Made by a program: the position numbers and the translations under genes. From Deltaproteobacteria bacterium (GTDB lineage: Bacteria > Desulfobacterota > Desulfuromonadia > Geobacterales > Pseudopelobacteraceae), in contig JACPFJ010000038.1 in NCBI GenBank assembly GCA_016182975.1, positions 1 through 39,522 of the forward strand: 39,522 nucleotides of DNA, in the 5' to 3' direction. The notes beneath the pieces are model-generated. The model ran no database searches. It had not been told where the DNA came from and saw only the letters and a program-made list of their open reading frames with translations. Position 1 is the first letter of the stretch, and each line of letters begins with the position of its first letter. Shown in pieces: positions 25,878 through 34,953 of the stretch.

Positions 25878-27977
25878 ATGAAATGGTTCTGCAACCTGAA
25901 AATCGGCGCCAAATTGGTGCTGGGGTTTCTCCTGGTGGGAACCTTTGCCGGGATGATCGGTCTTACCTGTCTCATCAAGATCCGTCAGATCCGGGAATCC
26001 GACAAGGTCATGTATGAAAGCAACACCAAGCCGCTCGGAGATCTGGGCAACTTGGCGGCGAATTTTCAAAAGACGCGCATGAACCTGCGCGACATGCTCC
26101 TGAATGAAGACATGGAGGCCAGGAAAAGGAACGCCGCGACCCTGCTGGCGCTGGATAAACAACTGAAGGAAGACCTCGCCAGGTTCGAGAAAGAGGTTTC
26201 CGGGGCCGACGTCCGCAGGGAGACCGACAGCCTGAAGAGCGCAATCGAGAGATACATCCCCGTTCGCGACCGGATCGTGACTCTCTCCCTGGAGGGTAAC
26301 AGGGACGAGGCCCTGAAGGTGATCCGCAGCACCCTGGCCGTGTCGGTGTCCAAGGGCGTGGATGATTCGATCGACAGGCTGTTTGCCATGAAGATCGGCC
26401 AGGCGAGGGAGAAGGCCGAGGCAAACAAGGCCACTGCCGACTCCGCGCTTGTCTTTACCCTGATTATCATGGCGGCCGGCACCCTCATGGCCATCGTGAC
26501 CGGCTTGATCATCTCGCGGGTTGTTCAAAACCAGTTGGGAGGCGACCCGCTTGAGGTGGCCGATCTCGCCCGCAAGGTGGCGGCGGGCGATCTCTCCATG
26601 GAGATCGATACCAACGGCAAGGATGCCGGGAGTCTCATCGTCGCCATGCAGAGGATGGTCGAAACCATCAAGGCCCTGGTGGCCGACGCCAATATGCTTG
26701 CCAGGGCGGCGGTGGAAGGCAAGCTGGCGACCCGCGCCGATGCGAGCAAACATCAGGGTGATTTCCGGAATATAGTCTCCGGGTTCAACGCGACCCTGGA
26801 TGCGGTCATAGGCCCTTTGAACGTGGCGGCCGAATACGTGGACCGCATCAGCAAGGGCAGCATCCCGCCCAGGATCACCGACGATTACAATGGTGACTTC
26901 AACTCCATCAGGAACAACCTCAACATCCTCATCGAAACCACCAACGGGATCACCGCGGCGGCCAGGGAGGTGGCCAACGGCAACCTGATGGTGGAGTTGA
27001 AGGCACGCTCAACGGATGATGAGCTTATGCACGCACTTTCCGACATGGTCGCGAAGCTGGTGGAGGTGGTCAATAACGTGAAGGGGGCGGCCGACAACGT
27101 AACGGCCGGGAGCCGTGAGTTGAGCATCAGCTCCGAGCAGATGTCCCAGGGGGCCACCGAGCAGGCGGCCGCCGCCGAGGAGGCCTCCGCCAGCATGGAG
27201 GAGATGTCCGCCACTATCCGTCAGAATGCGGACAACTCCACCCAGACCGAGCGGATCGCCGTCAAGAGCGCGGAGGCCGCCAAACTGGGAGGCAAGGCGG
27301 TAGCCGAGACGGTTGCCGCCATGAAGCAGATTGCCGGCAAGATCTCCATCATCGAGGAGATCGCCCGCCAGACAAACCTGCTGGCGCTGAACGCCGCCAT
27401 CGAAGCGGCGCGCGCCGGAGAACACGGCAAGGGATTCGCGGTGGTCGCCACCGAGGTCAGGAAGCTGGCCGAGCGGAGCCAGAAGGCGGCCGGCGAGATC
27501 GACAACCTCTCCGCCACCAGTGTCGAGATCGCCGAAAAGGCCGGCGAGATGCTGGCCCGCCTGCTGCCCGACATCCAGAAGACCGCCGAACTGGTCCAGG
27601 AGATCAGTGCGGCCAGCCGCGAACAGGATACCGGCGCCGAGCAGATCAACAGGGCCATCCAGCAGCTCGACCAGGTAATACAGAAGAACGCCGGCGCCGC
27701 CGAGGAGATGGCCGCAACCGCCGAGGAGCTTTCCTCCCAGGCCGAATTGCTCCAGGATATCATCGAGTTTTTCGTGGTCGACAATTCGCCCATGGCGCCG
27801 CGGGTCGGATTGGCATCTAAATCTCCCCCGCGGCTGCCGCTGCTTCATGCCGCATCCAACGGCTATCACGACAAGGCCCAAAAACCGCTAAAGACGGCAA
27901 GGGGAGCCGTTAATGCCGGCGTGAGCCTGAACATGTGGGGTCACGATACCCTTGACGAGGAGTTCGACAGGTTCTAG
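25878..27977 (+). CDS. Methyl-accepting chemotaxis protein with four-helix sensor
   Basis: 699 residues. Span 1 lies at about 12-32 and span 2 at about 192-214. Between them is a periplasmic four-helix-bundle sensor (4HB_MCP type: [26 protein letters not shown]). HAMP follows from about 214, with an extended helical segment that includes a second HAMP-like stretch (about 290-400), and then the signalling domain with the hairpin tip [31 protein letters not shown] (about 490-520). The C-terminus ends LDEEFDRF after a flexible linker and has no clear CheR-binding pentapeptide. GGGGAGG before the ATG supports the start. It should report a ligand to a CheA kinase encoded elsewhere; the ligand is unknown. 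Confidence 0.96.
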   Translation: MKWFCNLKIGAKLVLGFLLVGTFAGMIGLTCLIKIRQIRESDKVMYESNTKPLGDLGNLAANFQKTRMNLRDMLLNEDMEARKRNAATLLALDKQLKEDLARFEKEVSGADVRRETDSLKSAIERYIPVRDRIVTLSLEGNRDEALKVIRSTLAVSVSKGVDDSIDRLFAMKIGQAREKAEANKATADSALVFTLIIMAAGTLMAIVTGLIISRVVQNQLGGDPLEVADLARKVAAGDLSMEIDTNGKDAGSLIVAMQRMVETIKALVADANMLARAAVEGKLATRADASKHQGDFRNIVSGFNATLDAVIGPLNVAAEYVDRISKGSIPPRITDDYNGDFNSIRNNLNILIETTNGITAAAREVANGNLMVELKARSTDDELMHALSDMVAKLVEVVNNVKGAADNVTAGSRELSISSEQMSQGATEQAAAAEEASASMEEMSATIRQNADNSTQTERIAVKSAEAAKLGGKAVAETVAAMKQIAGKISIIEEIARQTNLLALNAAIEAARAGEHGKGFAVVATEVRKLAERSQKAAGEIDNLSATSVEIAEKAGEMLARLLPDIQKTAELVQEISAASREQDTGAEQINRAIQQLDQVIQKNAGAAEEMAATAEELSSQAELLQDIIEFFVVDNSPMAPRVGLASKSPPRLPLLHAASNGYHDKAQKPLKTARGAVNAGVSLNMWGHDTLDEEFDRF

Positions 27978-28053
27978 TACCGCGTAACGCCTATTTCTTC
28001 GCGGGTCGGAACAAGCGAAGCGGTTCCGGCAGGTGTGGAAAGCCGCCATAATC

Positions 28054-28079
28054 GCCGGATGCGCTACGCTTCATCCGGC
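28054..28079. repeat. REP-like palindrome
   Basis: GCCGGATG and CATCCGGC enclose CGCTACGCTT. It resembles the repetitive extragenic palindromes of other bacteria. It lies between the chemoreceptor and the next receiver gene and may end transcription or protect RNA. Confidence 0.55.
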
Positions 28080-28117
28080 CCGCATGCTTCGCATCATCCG
28101 ATGAAACGGGAAGGCAT

Positions 28118-28561
28118 ATGCCGAGAGAAACGAGCGAGCATCCGGAGACAAGTGAGGGCCTTGTCGAGGGCCCCGGCCTTGATGGGGGAAGGGGTACCAT
28201 CCTTGTCGCCGAAGACGACGAGGGGATGCGTGATTCGATAACCGCCATTCTGCAGCATTTCGGCTACGAGGTGATCGAGGCGGTGAACGGCAGGGACGCC
28301 GTCTGCACGTTCGAATTCCACAAGGAGCGCGTGGACCTTGTACTGCTTGATGTGATCATGCCGGAAATGAACGGGATGCAGGCCAGGGACCGGATTCTGA
28401 CCATCAGGCCGGGCGCGAAGATCCTCTTCATGAGCGGCTATAGCGGGGATCTGCTCCATGCACACGGATTGTTCGACAGCGGCCATCAACTGCTGGAAAA
28501 GCCGATCAGGCCGCATCTGCTCCTCAACACGATCAGGGATATCCTCGCAGAGAAGGCGTGA
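28118..28561 (+). CDS. Single-domain response regulator
   Basis: 147 residues. A flexible, Gly/Glu-rich N-terminus of about 25 residues precedes one receiver domain: AEDDEGM for the acidic pocket, Asp78 in LVLLDVIMPEMNG as phospho-site, MSGYSGD as switch region and Lys in LLEKPIRP. The 'FMSGYS' and 'EKPI' wording is typical of receivers used with hybrid kinases. No output domain is present, so it acts through protein contact or phosphotransfer. GGGAAGG before the ATG supports the start. It follows the chemoreceptor gene but with a REP-like sequence between. Confidence 0.92.
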   Translation: MPRETSEHPETSEGLVEGPGLDGGRGTILVAEDDEGMRDSITAILQHFGYEVIEAVNGRDAVCTFEFHKERVDLVLLDVIMPEMNGMQARDRILTIRPGAKILFMSGYSGDLLHAHGLFDSGHQLLEKPIRPHLLLNTIRDILAEKA

Positions 28562-28606
28562 GGCCGGGGAGTTTTTGGGGCCGTTCAGCATGAACGCTTG
28601 GCTAAC

Positions 28607-28631
28607 GGCCGATTTTGGCATAGAATCGGCC
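28607..28631. promoter_or_regulatory. Hairpin next to the start of a membrane protein gene
   Basis: GGCCGATT (28607-28614) and AATCGGCC (28624-28631) form a perfect 8-bp stem two bases before the chosen ATG. No clear ribosome binding site is free of it. It could limit translation or end transcription of the receiver gene before it; there is no T run, so the latter is less likely. Confidence 0.4.
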
Positions 28632-28633
28632 CC

Positions 28634-29227
28634 ATGCGGACTCCGACAGCAAAAGGGGCGTTGAGGCCCACCACCCTCAGGGCAGGCGGCATGCTGGCCA
28701 TGGCCAGTGCGGTGCTGACCCTGCCGATGTTCCTGTACTCCCTGCAACTCGAAGGACGGCACGACGAGAGCGCCCTAACCATGCAACTCCTCCTGCAGGG
28801 GATCGGGACCTTCATCTTCGTGGCGCTCATTGCCACCCTGCGCGGCTTCCTCGTGCGGAACTGCGCCTTCAAAAAGGCCGGCGCGATCATCCTTGGCCTG
28901 ATCATCCTCAACCTGCTCTATGCCGCGGCCTCTTCCGTGCTCCTCTTCAACCCGGAGGCCCAGGAACAACTCCAGCCCGTGCTCGCCGCACTGGTCATCC
29001 TGCTCGGTATCGCCCAGGCCGGCCTGGGGATGCGTCTGTTCGCCCTCGATAACGACCTGGGCGGGATGAAGCGGCCGTACTGCTGGCTGAACATCGCCAC
29101 CGGCGTCTGTCTCGCCTCGCTGCTGCTCATCCCTCTCGGCATCATCACCAGCGCCGTGGGCGACGTCATGCTCGCAACCATCTTTCTCCGGGAGGCCAGG
29201 CGCCTGTCGCCTCCTCCCGAACATTGA
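28634..29227 (+). CDS. Multi-pass membrane protein of unknown function
   Basis: About 197 residues with five hydrophobic segments (about 18-36, 57-77, 85-104, 117-132, 155-175) and short charged loops. No family was recognised and no catalytic motif is evident. The start is uncertain: the ATG at 28634 lies just after a hairpin, and a TTG at 28598 would add 12 residues. It lies 15 bases before the thioesterase gene on the same strand, so the two are probably one transcript. Confidence 0.75.
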   Translation: MRTPTAKGALRPTTLRAGGMLAMASAVLTLPMFLYSLQLEGRHDESALTMQLLLQGIGTFIFVALIATLRGFLVRNCAFKKAGAIILGLIILNLLYAAASSVLLFNPEAQEQLQPVLAALVILLGIAQAGLGMRLFALDNDLGGMKRPYCWLNIATGVCLASLLLIPLGIITSAVGDVMLATIFLREARRLSPPPEH

Positions 29228-29242
29228 AAGGACCGCGGAAAA

Positions 29243-29641
29243 ATGCATATCGAACCCCTTACCCTTGAATCCGGCAACGCCATTGCCCTCTTGCGGACTC
29301 TGAACATACACCTCAAGGAGATCGGAGAGGCCCATGCCGTCATGGAGGTGACCGTCAGCGAGGCCCACGGCAACTACATGGGGGGCGCGCACGGCGGGCT
29401 GATCGCCACCCTGGCCGATACGGTCTCCTTCTTCCCCAGGCCGCTGCTCCCCTCGGGCCGGCCCTGCACCACCACCAACCTGAACATCACCTACATCAGG
29501 CCGGCGGCGGTAGGGGAGACACTGACGGCCAGGGCGGAACTGATCCACATGGGCCGGCGCATGGCGAGCCTCACCACCAGAATCGTCAATCAGGACGCAA
29601 AACTCGTCGCCCACGGCACTGCGACCCTGATGCTCCTGTAG
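29243..29641 (+). CDS. PaaI-type hotdog thioesterase
   Basis: 132 residues, the size of a single hotdog domain. The PaaI/4-hydroxybenzoyl-CoA thioesterase motif is clear: NYMGGAHGGLIATLADTVSFF, where HGG and the following Asp position the acyl-CoA thioester. TTNLNITYIRPAAVGETLTARAELIHMGRR is the usual second half. Such enzymes hydrolyse acyl-CoA, often aryl-CoA, as a tetramer. The true substrate is not evident. The gene is close behind the membrane protein gene, and no other aromatic degradation genes are in the window. Confidence 0.9.
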   Translation: MHIEPLTLESGNAIALLRTLNIHLKEIGEAHAVMEVTVSEAHGNYMGGAHGGLIATLADTVSFFPRPLLPSGRPCTTTNLNITYIRPAAVGETLTARAELIHMGRRMASLTTRIVNQDAKLVAHGTATLMLL

Positions 29642-29656
29642 TTCCCGTATCCCCTA

Positions 29657-29685
29657 TTGACACCCTGCCTGTTCTCCGCTATGGT
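29657..29685 (+). promoter_or_regulatory. lexA promoter
   Basis: TTGACA at 29657-29662, a 17-base spacer, and TATGGT at 29680-29685. The LexA box overlaps the -10, as expected for an autoregulated SOS promoter. Confidence 0.7.
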
Positions 29686-29700
29686 TGACGCATGACAACC
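29683..29700. promoter_or_regulatory. LexA box (SOS operator)
   Basis: GGTTGACGCATGACAACC fits every fixed position of GGTT-N2-C-N4-G-N3-ACC, the box described for Geobacter sulfurreducens LexA. It is 14 bases before the lexA start and overlaps the -10, so LexA should repress its own gene. It also supports the downstream start codon, because the longer frame would put the operator inside the coding sequence. Confidence 0.85.
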
Positions 29701-29714
29701 AAAGGCGGCAGACC

Positions 29715-30320
29715 ATGAACGACCTCACCCACAGACAAAAGCAGGTCCTCGACATCATCGGCGACTTCACGGCAACCTGCGGCTATCCCCCCTCGCTGCG
29801 GGAGATCGCCGAGCGCCTGGGGGTCAGCGGCACCCTCGGCGTCAGCAAACACCTCGACGCCCTGGAACGCAAGGGGTATCTCCGCCGCAGGGAGAACAGT
29901 CCGCGCGGCATCACCCTGGCAGGGGCCGCCCCGGCCGTCTCCCTCCCCATCGTCGGCCGCATCCGCGCCGGCCGGCTGCACCCCGCCATCGAGGACATCA
30001 GCGGCTATCTGGCGGTGGACCGGGGGCTGGTCAAGGGGGAGGGGTGCTTCTTCCTCAGGGTCGAGGGGGACTCCATGATCAACAAGGGGATCCTCGACGG
30101 CGACATCGCCCTGATCCGCCCCCAGGGCGTGGCCGAGAACGGCGAGGTGGTGGCGGTGATGGTCGAGGGTGAGGCCACCCTCAAGCAGTTCTTCCGCGAG
30201 CGCGGCCGCATTCGCCTGCAGCCGGCCAACCCCAACTACGACCCGATCATCTGCCGCCCCGGCCAGGGGGAGGTGACCATCGTCGGCAAGATGGTCGGGC
30301 TGTTCCGTTCCCTGGAGTGA
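29715..30320 (+). CDS. lexA: LexA repressor
   Basis: 201 residues, standard length. The N-terminal winged helix (HRQKQVLDIIGDFTATCGYPPSLREIAERLG) binds the SOS box. The C-terminal S24 domain cuts itself when RecA filaments form on damaged DNA. The cleavage pair Ala85-Gly86 is in GRIRAGRLHP, the nucleophile Ser120 is in EGDSMINKGI and the general base Lys157 is in EATLKQFF, one residue later than in E. coli LexA. In the recognition helix, SGTLGVSKHLDALERKGYL differs from the E. coli type, in line with a different box. The start is the ATG at 29715, after the operator. A small gene follows three bases later. Confidence 0.97.
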   Translation: MNDLTHRQKQVLDIIGDFTATCGYPPSLREIAERLGVSGTLGVSKHLDALERKGYLRRRENSPRGITLAGAAPAVSLPIVGRIRAGRLHPAIEDISGYLAVDRGLVKGEGCFFLRVEGDSMINKGILDGDIALIRPQGVAENGEVVAVMVEGEATLKQFFRERGRIRLQPANPNYDPIICRPGQGEVTIVGKMVGLFRSLE

Positions 30321-30323
30321 AGC

Positions 30324-30569
30324 ATGGAGCGGATCAAGGCGCCGATACGGGTGGCGGCCGTGTTCGAGCCGGGGCGGCAGATCAGGCCGGTCTGCTTCGA
30401 CTGGCAGCGCCGCAAGCACACCGTCACCGAGGTCACCTACTGCTGGAAGGGGAAGAGCGGGGAGGACACCCTGCTCTACTTCGCCGTCAGCGACGGCACG
30501 GCCCTCTTCGAGCTGATCTACAACACCGTTGACCAGAGCTGGACCCTGGGCGGCGTCGAGGCGCGCTAG
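30324..30569 (+). CDS. Small hypothetical protein downstream of lexA
   Basis: 81 residues, beta-rich and basic (IKAPIRVAAVFEPGRQIRPVCF, DWQRRKHTVTEVTYCWKGK, TLLYFAVSDGTALFELIYNT). It begins three bases after the lexA stop with the ribosome site (GGAG) inside lexA, so it should be induced with it in the SOS response. The 'F-x-W-x-x-R...V-x-x-V...W' spacing recalls small proteins found beside SOS mutagenesis genes (DUF6504-like), but I cannot confirm the match. No catalytic residues are evident. Confidence 0.8.
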   Translation: MERIKAPIRVAAVFEPGRQIRPVCFDWQRRKHTVTEVTYCWKGKSGEDTLLYFAVSDGTALFELIYNTVDQSWTLGGVEAR

Positions 30570-30607
30570 GCGTTTACGACATAAAAAACGTTCAGAAAGA
30601 TATTACT

Positions 30608-30695
30608 CACGCGACGACGCGACGACGCAACGAAAGGCTTTCAAACAAATCTTTGGTTTCATGTTTTAAACGTCGCGTCGTTGCGTCGTTGCGTG
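30608..30695. repeat. Octamer inverted-repeat element (ACGCGACG type)
   Basis: The left arm (30608-30632) has units ACGCGACG, ACGCGACG, ACGCAACG. The right arm (30671-30695) is the inverse, CGTCGCGT CGTTGCGT CGTTGCGT. The AT-rich spacer of 38 bases has AAAGGCTTTCAAACAAATC. It lies between the lexA unit and the MFS gene. Confidence 0.8.
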
Positions 30696-30746
30696 AAACA
30701 AGATTTTTTGGTTCCGGCCTGGCCGGCTTAGGAGTCGGATTCCCTC

Positions 30747-31910
30747 ATGTCTTTTCCCCGCATAGACCTGCGCCTGGCGGCGCTCCTGATCGGCGTCACC
30801 CTCTCCACGGTGGACTCCAGCGCCCTCAACCTGGCGCTGCCGTCGCTGGCGGCCCACTTCCATACCGATGCCGGCGCCGTCCAGTGGGCCTCCTCGCTCT
30901 ACCTGATCGGGGCGGCGCTCTCCTTCCTCCCCCTTTCCGGACTGGCGGGGAGGATCGGCACCGTGCGGGTCTACCGCGTCTCGCTGATTCTCTTCAGCCT
31001 GATCTCGCTCCTGCTGGCGCTCTCCCCCACCCTGGGGCTGCTCTTTACGCTGCGCTTCCTGCAGGGGATCGCCGGGGCCGGCATCGTCGGCCTGGTGCCG
31101 GGGATGACCGCAGCCACCTTTCCGGAGCGGCGCGGCTGGGCTCTGGGGATGGTGGCCGGCTCGGTCGCCGCCGGCACCATGCTGGGGCCGCCCCTGGGGG
31201 GCTTCCTGGTGGAGTGGTTCGGCTGGCGCAGCATCTTCCTCATCAACCTCCCCTTCGGGATGGTGGCCTTTCTCCTCTCCGGCCGGCTGACCGAGCTGCG
31301 CGGGGTGGGGCTGCGCGAGGGTCTGCGGCGCGCCGTCAGGGCGCCCCGTTTCATGCTGGCCCTCCTGGCCACGACCTGTTTCTTTGCCCAGTCATTCGGC
31401 AGCAACCTGCTCTGGCCCTTCTATCTGGAGGCTGGGGGGATGACCCCCGGCCGGATCGGGCTGATGATGCTGGTCCCTCCCGTGCTGCTGATGCTTCTCG
31501 GGCCGTGGGCCGGCCGGCTCTCGGACCGGGCGGGGTACGAGCGGATCAGCTGGCTGGGGAGCGCGGTGCTGGCCCTGGCCTCCTGGACCCAGGGTCTCAC
31601 CGGCCGGGTCCTCCCCGGCCTGGCCGGGATCGGCATCGGCCGGGCGCTCTTCCAGGGCGCGAACAACGCCGCCGTCCTCTCCCAGGCCCCCCCCGAGACC
31701 GGCGCGGTCGCCTCGGGGCTCCTCTCCATCGCCCGCGTGGCCGGCCAGGGACTGGGGAGCTTCCTGGCGGGCACCATGTGGGGCGCGCTGGAGCACGAGG
31801 GGGCCCGGCACGCCTTCCTGATCGCCAACCTGGTGCTGGGGGGGATGGCGCTGCTGGCGGGGTTGCTGATCCTGGGGCGGGGGCGGGTGGGGGGAGACGA
31901 CCCCAGATGA
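30747..31910 (+). CDS. MFS exporter
   Basis: 387 residues, about 12 membrane spans. The first half fits drug:H+ antiporters: span 1 has STVDSSALNLALPSLA, with the Asp and the alternating pattern typical of the EmrB-like DHA2 group (motif D1). Then come WASSLYLIGAALSFLPLSGLAGRIG (motif A) and GSVAAGTMLGPPLGGFLVEWFGWRSIFLINLP (motif C). It is shorter than usual 14-span DHA2 pumps. Spans 7-12 include LMMLVPPVLLMLLGPWAGRLSDRAG, a second motif A. The substrate is unknown. AGGAG at 30730-30734 is 12 bases from the ATG. Codon use is very GC-rich compared with the island that follows. Confidence 0.92.
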   Translation: MSFPRIDLRLAALLIGVTLSTVDSSALNLALPSLAAHFHTDAGAVQWASSLYLIGAALSFLPLSGLAGRIGTVRVYRVSLILFSLISLLLALSPTLGLLFTLRFLQGIAGAGIVGLVPGMTAATFPERRGWALGMVAGSVAAGTMLGPPLGGFLVEWFGWRSIFLINLPFGMVAFLLSGRLTELRGVGLREGLRRAVRAPRFMLALLATTCFFAQSFGSNLLWPFYLEAGGMTPGRIGLMMLVPPVLLMLLGPWAGRLSDRAGYERISWLGSAVLALASWTQGLTGRVLPGLAGIGIGRALFQGANNAAVLSQAPPETGAVASGLLSIARVAGQGLGSFLAGTMWGALEHEGARHAFLIANLVLGGMALLAGLLILGRGRVGGDDPR

Positions 31911-31950
31911 CGAATAGAGTTTTCTCTGTTACCAGGGAAAGGGGGATGGT

Positions 31951-33792
31951 ATGATGCGCACCGGATTTCAGCGGAGTGGGAGATCGATGAACAGACTGCC
32001 GTCATTTCAACTCAGCCTACCCGAAATTCCCGACGCCGGAAGCGGTTCCTTTGCCGCCTGGAAGGCCATGGCGAAAGGGCTTGCGGAGAACGAGACAGAC
32101 GAAGCCGCCCGTTTGCGACTGGCGCAGGCGGTCTGCGGGATAGCGCTGAACGCCTATTGGAAAGAGGCATGCAGACAGCATCACTGCACATGGGAAATCC
32201 GCCCCATTCCTTGCGCCGTTGACAGCTCTTCCGACAGCGTCCTCTCGCTAGCCGACGGCGCCGGCTTTTCCGCCGCAGCCTTCCCTCCACTCCATGCCGG
32301 TTACCTTCTCAGCTCGCTGTACACGGTGATGCTCCCCGACACGATGCGCTCAACGCTCGGCGCCTATTACACGCCCCCCGCCCTGGTGGAGCGCCTGTTG
32401 GATATGGTGACCGAGGCGGGGTTTGACTGGGAAAAGGGGCGCATCCTCGATCCGGCCTGCGGTGGTGGGGCGTTTCTGGCCCCGGTCGCCGTCAGGATGT
32501 TCAAAAGCCTTGACGCCACCGACCCGGCCTTTGTCCTACGTAACATCGCCACCAGGTTGCACGGTTTCGAGATAGATCCCTTTGCTGCCTGGGTCTCCAT
32601 GGTCCTTCTGGAAACGGTACTCCTTCCGGTCTGTCTCAAGGCGAACAAACGTCTCCCCGACATGATCGAGACGCGGGACTCCCTCATCAGCTCGGCAAGC
32701 TCGCAGAAACCATACGATCTGATCATCGGTAACCCCCCCTACGGAAAGATTACCCTTCCTGATCCCCAACGTCAGATCTACAAGAGGTCACTCTACGGCC
32801 ACGCCAACCTCTACGGACTGTTTACCGACTTGGCCGTCAGACTGGTCAAGCCCTCCGGATTGATCGGCTATGTTACCCCGACCTCCTTTCTCGGCGGTCA
32901 GTATTTCAAGGCATTGCGCGCTCTGATGAAGGAAGAGGCGCCGCCGGTGATGATGGATTTCGTCACCGAACGCCAAGGGGTTTTCGAGGATGTCCTGCAG
33001 GAGACCATGCTTACCGTCTACAAGCGGGCAGATGGGGGGAATACACCGGTAAGCGTACATTTCCTGAAGCCGAACGGCGAGGATAGCCCGGTGCGGGTAC
33101 AGGAAGTGGGCAAATTCAAACTTCCCTTCAACGGCGAGGAACCGTGGTTTCTGCCCCGCGACCCGCAGCATGCCGCCTTATTGAATAAACTCATCGCCAT
33201 GCCCCATCGCCTGGCGGACTACGGTTTTTGCGTCAATACCGGCCAACTGGTTTGGAACCGCCACAAGGGACAGCTCAGGGAGGACAAGGGCAAGGGGTGT
33301 TATCCGCTTGTCTGGGCCGAATCGGTGACAGCGGAGGGACGGTTCAGTTTCAGCGCAGTACGGCGCAACCATACGCCATATTTCCATGTCCATCGCGGCC
33401 AGGATTTCCTGATAACCCGTGAGTCATGCGTTCTTGTCCAGCGGACCACGGCCAAGGAGCAGAGGAGAAGGCTGATCGCGGCGCTGCTGCCGGAGGCCTT
33501 CGTTACCAGTCATGGCGGCGTGGTGGTGGAAAACCACATCAACATGATAAAGCCGATCCCCGGCAAGACCAGCATTTCCCCCGCCACGATAGCGGTCCTG
33601 TTAAACACCAGAGCGCTTGATCTGGCCTTCCGCTGCATCAGCGGTAGCGTGGCGGTTTCGGCCTATGAACTGAACTTGCTCCCCCTGCCGTCCCCCGAGC
33701 AGATAAAGGAGATCGAAACGCTTGTTGAGGGGGGAGCGCCTCCGAAAATAGTAGAGAATCTTATTGCCCGGATATACGGAGTGGAACCATGA
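31951..33792 (+). CDS. N6-adenine DNA methyltransferase of a PstI/BsuBI-type R-M system
   Basis: 613 residues. The SAM-binding motif I is ILDPACGGGAFLAPVA (about 166-181) after the usual GAYYTPPALVERLLD. The catalytic motif IV is NPPYGK (about 260-265), which marks amino-methyltransferases that act on adenine. The C-terminal half (about 380-600) is a target-recognition region. It is long for a simple methylase and resembles the Eco57I/PstI group. ATG at 31951 follows GGGGGAT; an ATG at 31987, after GTGGGAG, is equally possible. Its stop overlaps the endonuclease start by four bases. It should protect host DNA from the next gene's product, with CTGCAG the family's usual site. Confidence 0.93.
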   Translation: MMRTGFQRSGRSMNRLPSFQLSLPEIPDAGSGSFAAWKAMAKGLAENETDEAARLRLAQAVCGIALNAYWKEACRQHHCTWEIRPIPCAVDSSSDSVLSLADGAGFSAAAFPPLHAGYLLSSLYTVMLPDTMRSTLGAYYTPPALVERLLDMVTEAGFDWEKGRILDPACGGGAFLAPVAVRMFKSLDATDPAFVLRNIATRLHGFEIDPFAAWVSMVLLETVLLPVCLKANKRLPDMIETRDSLISSASSQKPYDLIIGNPPYGKITLPDPQRQIYKRSLYGHANLYGLFTDLAVRLVKPSGLIGYVTPTSFLGGQYFKALRALMKEEAPPVMMDFVTERQGVFEDVLQETMLTVYKRADGGNTPVSVHFLKPNGEDSPVRVQEVGKFKLPFNGEEPWFLPRDPQHAALLNKLIAMPHRLADYGFCVNTGQLVWNRHKGQLREDKGKGCYPLVWAESVTAEGRFSFSAVRRNHTPYFHVHRGQDFLITRESCVLVQRTTAKEQRRRLIAALLPEAFVTSHGGVVVENHINMIKPIPGKTSISPATIAVLLNTRALDLAFRCISGSVAVSAYELNLLPLPSPEQIKEIETLVEGGAPPKIVENLIARIYGVEP

Positions 33793-34886
33793 CCCGAAGA
33801 AAGCTGCCTTCCATCCCTTCACTGCAAACCATCATTGACCGTCTGCCGCTTATCTTTCCTGAAGGGATTGAACACAGGAACTATGTCATCAGGGAAATGG
33901 CTGCCAAGACCATCTTTGTCATGTTGTACGCGGGTGCTGTCGAGGAAGCTGACCATTGGCTCAGGCCGGATCAGGTGACCAAGATGACTGATAGCCAAGC
34001 TGCTCAAACCACTGACGACGAACGTTTGTCTTGGGCCAAGCTGTCGCTGGTTCCCGGTGGAATGAAGGATGTCTCCGGATGCTGGTATGCTCAGAACACA
34101 AGGGAGCCGATCCGGGACGAAACCTTGCGTTCCGGGCTGATCCTGACCGGTGCGGTCATTGAGCGGGCCGGCCTGCCGACCACATCCGCCAAGCCACGTT
34201 ATGCCTTGAATCGGGAGTTCGCGGCGCTTTTTGCGGAAGACCTCCCTGAAAAGAGAGTCGCCAAAAAGATACTGGAATGGCAGCAAAAATACCTGAATCG
34301 CGGTTCATTGGCCCGCATACAGATTCTCAAGCAGGGAGCCGTGGCTGGTGCTGAAGAAAGCGGTGTTCTCGTCTCCTTTCCTAACGGGGAAACCAGGACC
34401 ATGGCCGTCGGGCCGAGTTCGGTCATCAGCAAGGCTGTCATAGAGGACTTCGCTGCCCGTTTCCTGAAGACCCCCGGCGTCATTTTTCTCAGCGAATCGG
34501 GCAACAAGGTCGTTGCGAAAGACGATAAGCTGGCCCGTTCCATCGGTCTGAACATCCAGGCCAACCGCAATCTTCCCGACATTATCCTGGTGGATATCGG
34601 TCCCAAGGACCCGTTGCTGGTGTTCGTGGAGGTTGTCGCAACGGACGGGGCGGTAACCACCAGCCGCATGGCGGCGCTCTTGGATATCGCGGTCCAAGCT
34701 GGTTTCAACCCGAAGCAGGTCGCATTCGTGACGGCATTTTCCGATCGCCGGGGAGGTGCTTACCGGAAACTCGTGTTGGAGTTGGCCTGGGGATCGTTTG
34801 CCTGGTTTGTCTCGGAGCCGGACAATATTGTTGTTCTGAGGCAGAGCGGTAGGAAAAAGGCGGAGAAGCTGTTTGAGTTGGTTTGA
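33789..34886 (+). CDS. BsuBI/PstI-family restriction endonuclease
   Basis: 365 residues. The second half matches the family's catalytic domain: GVIFLSESGNKVVAKDDKLAR, then LPDIILVDIG (about 262-271) and VFVEVVATDGAVTTSRMAALL (about 279-299). They carry the Asp and Glu of a variant PD-(D/E)xK centre. The N-terminal half (about 1-150) is the helical recognition part. Known members cut CTGCAG as type IIP enzymes, so that site is the first guess here. The ATGA overlap with the methylase gene lets translation of the nuclease depend on the methylase. No control protein gene is seen. All motifs are intact, so it should be active. Confidence 0.93.
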   Translation: MTRRKLPSIPSLQTIIDRLPLIFPEGIEHRNYVIREMAAKTIFVMLYAGAVEEADHWLRPDQVTKMTDSQAAQTTDDERLSWAKLSLVPGGMKDVSGCWYAQNTREPIRDETLRSGLILTGAVIERAGLPTTSAKPRYALNREFAALFAEDLPEKRVAKKILEWQQKYLNRGSLARIQILKQGAVAGAEESGVLVSFPNGETRTMAVGPSSVISKAVIEDFAARFLKTPGVIFLSESGNKVVAKDDKLARSIGLNIQANRNLPDIILVDIGPKDPLLVFVEVVATDGAVTTSRMAALLDIAVQAGFNPKQVAFVTAFSDRRGGAYRKLVLELAWGSFAWFVSEPDNIVVLRQSGRKKAEKLFELV

Positions 34887-34953
34887 TTTGGTTTTTTGTA
34901 CGTTAATTTAATAGCAAAATGAGGCTATAAGGCTCTTTGCCGGAGGTCCGGCT

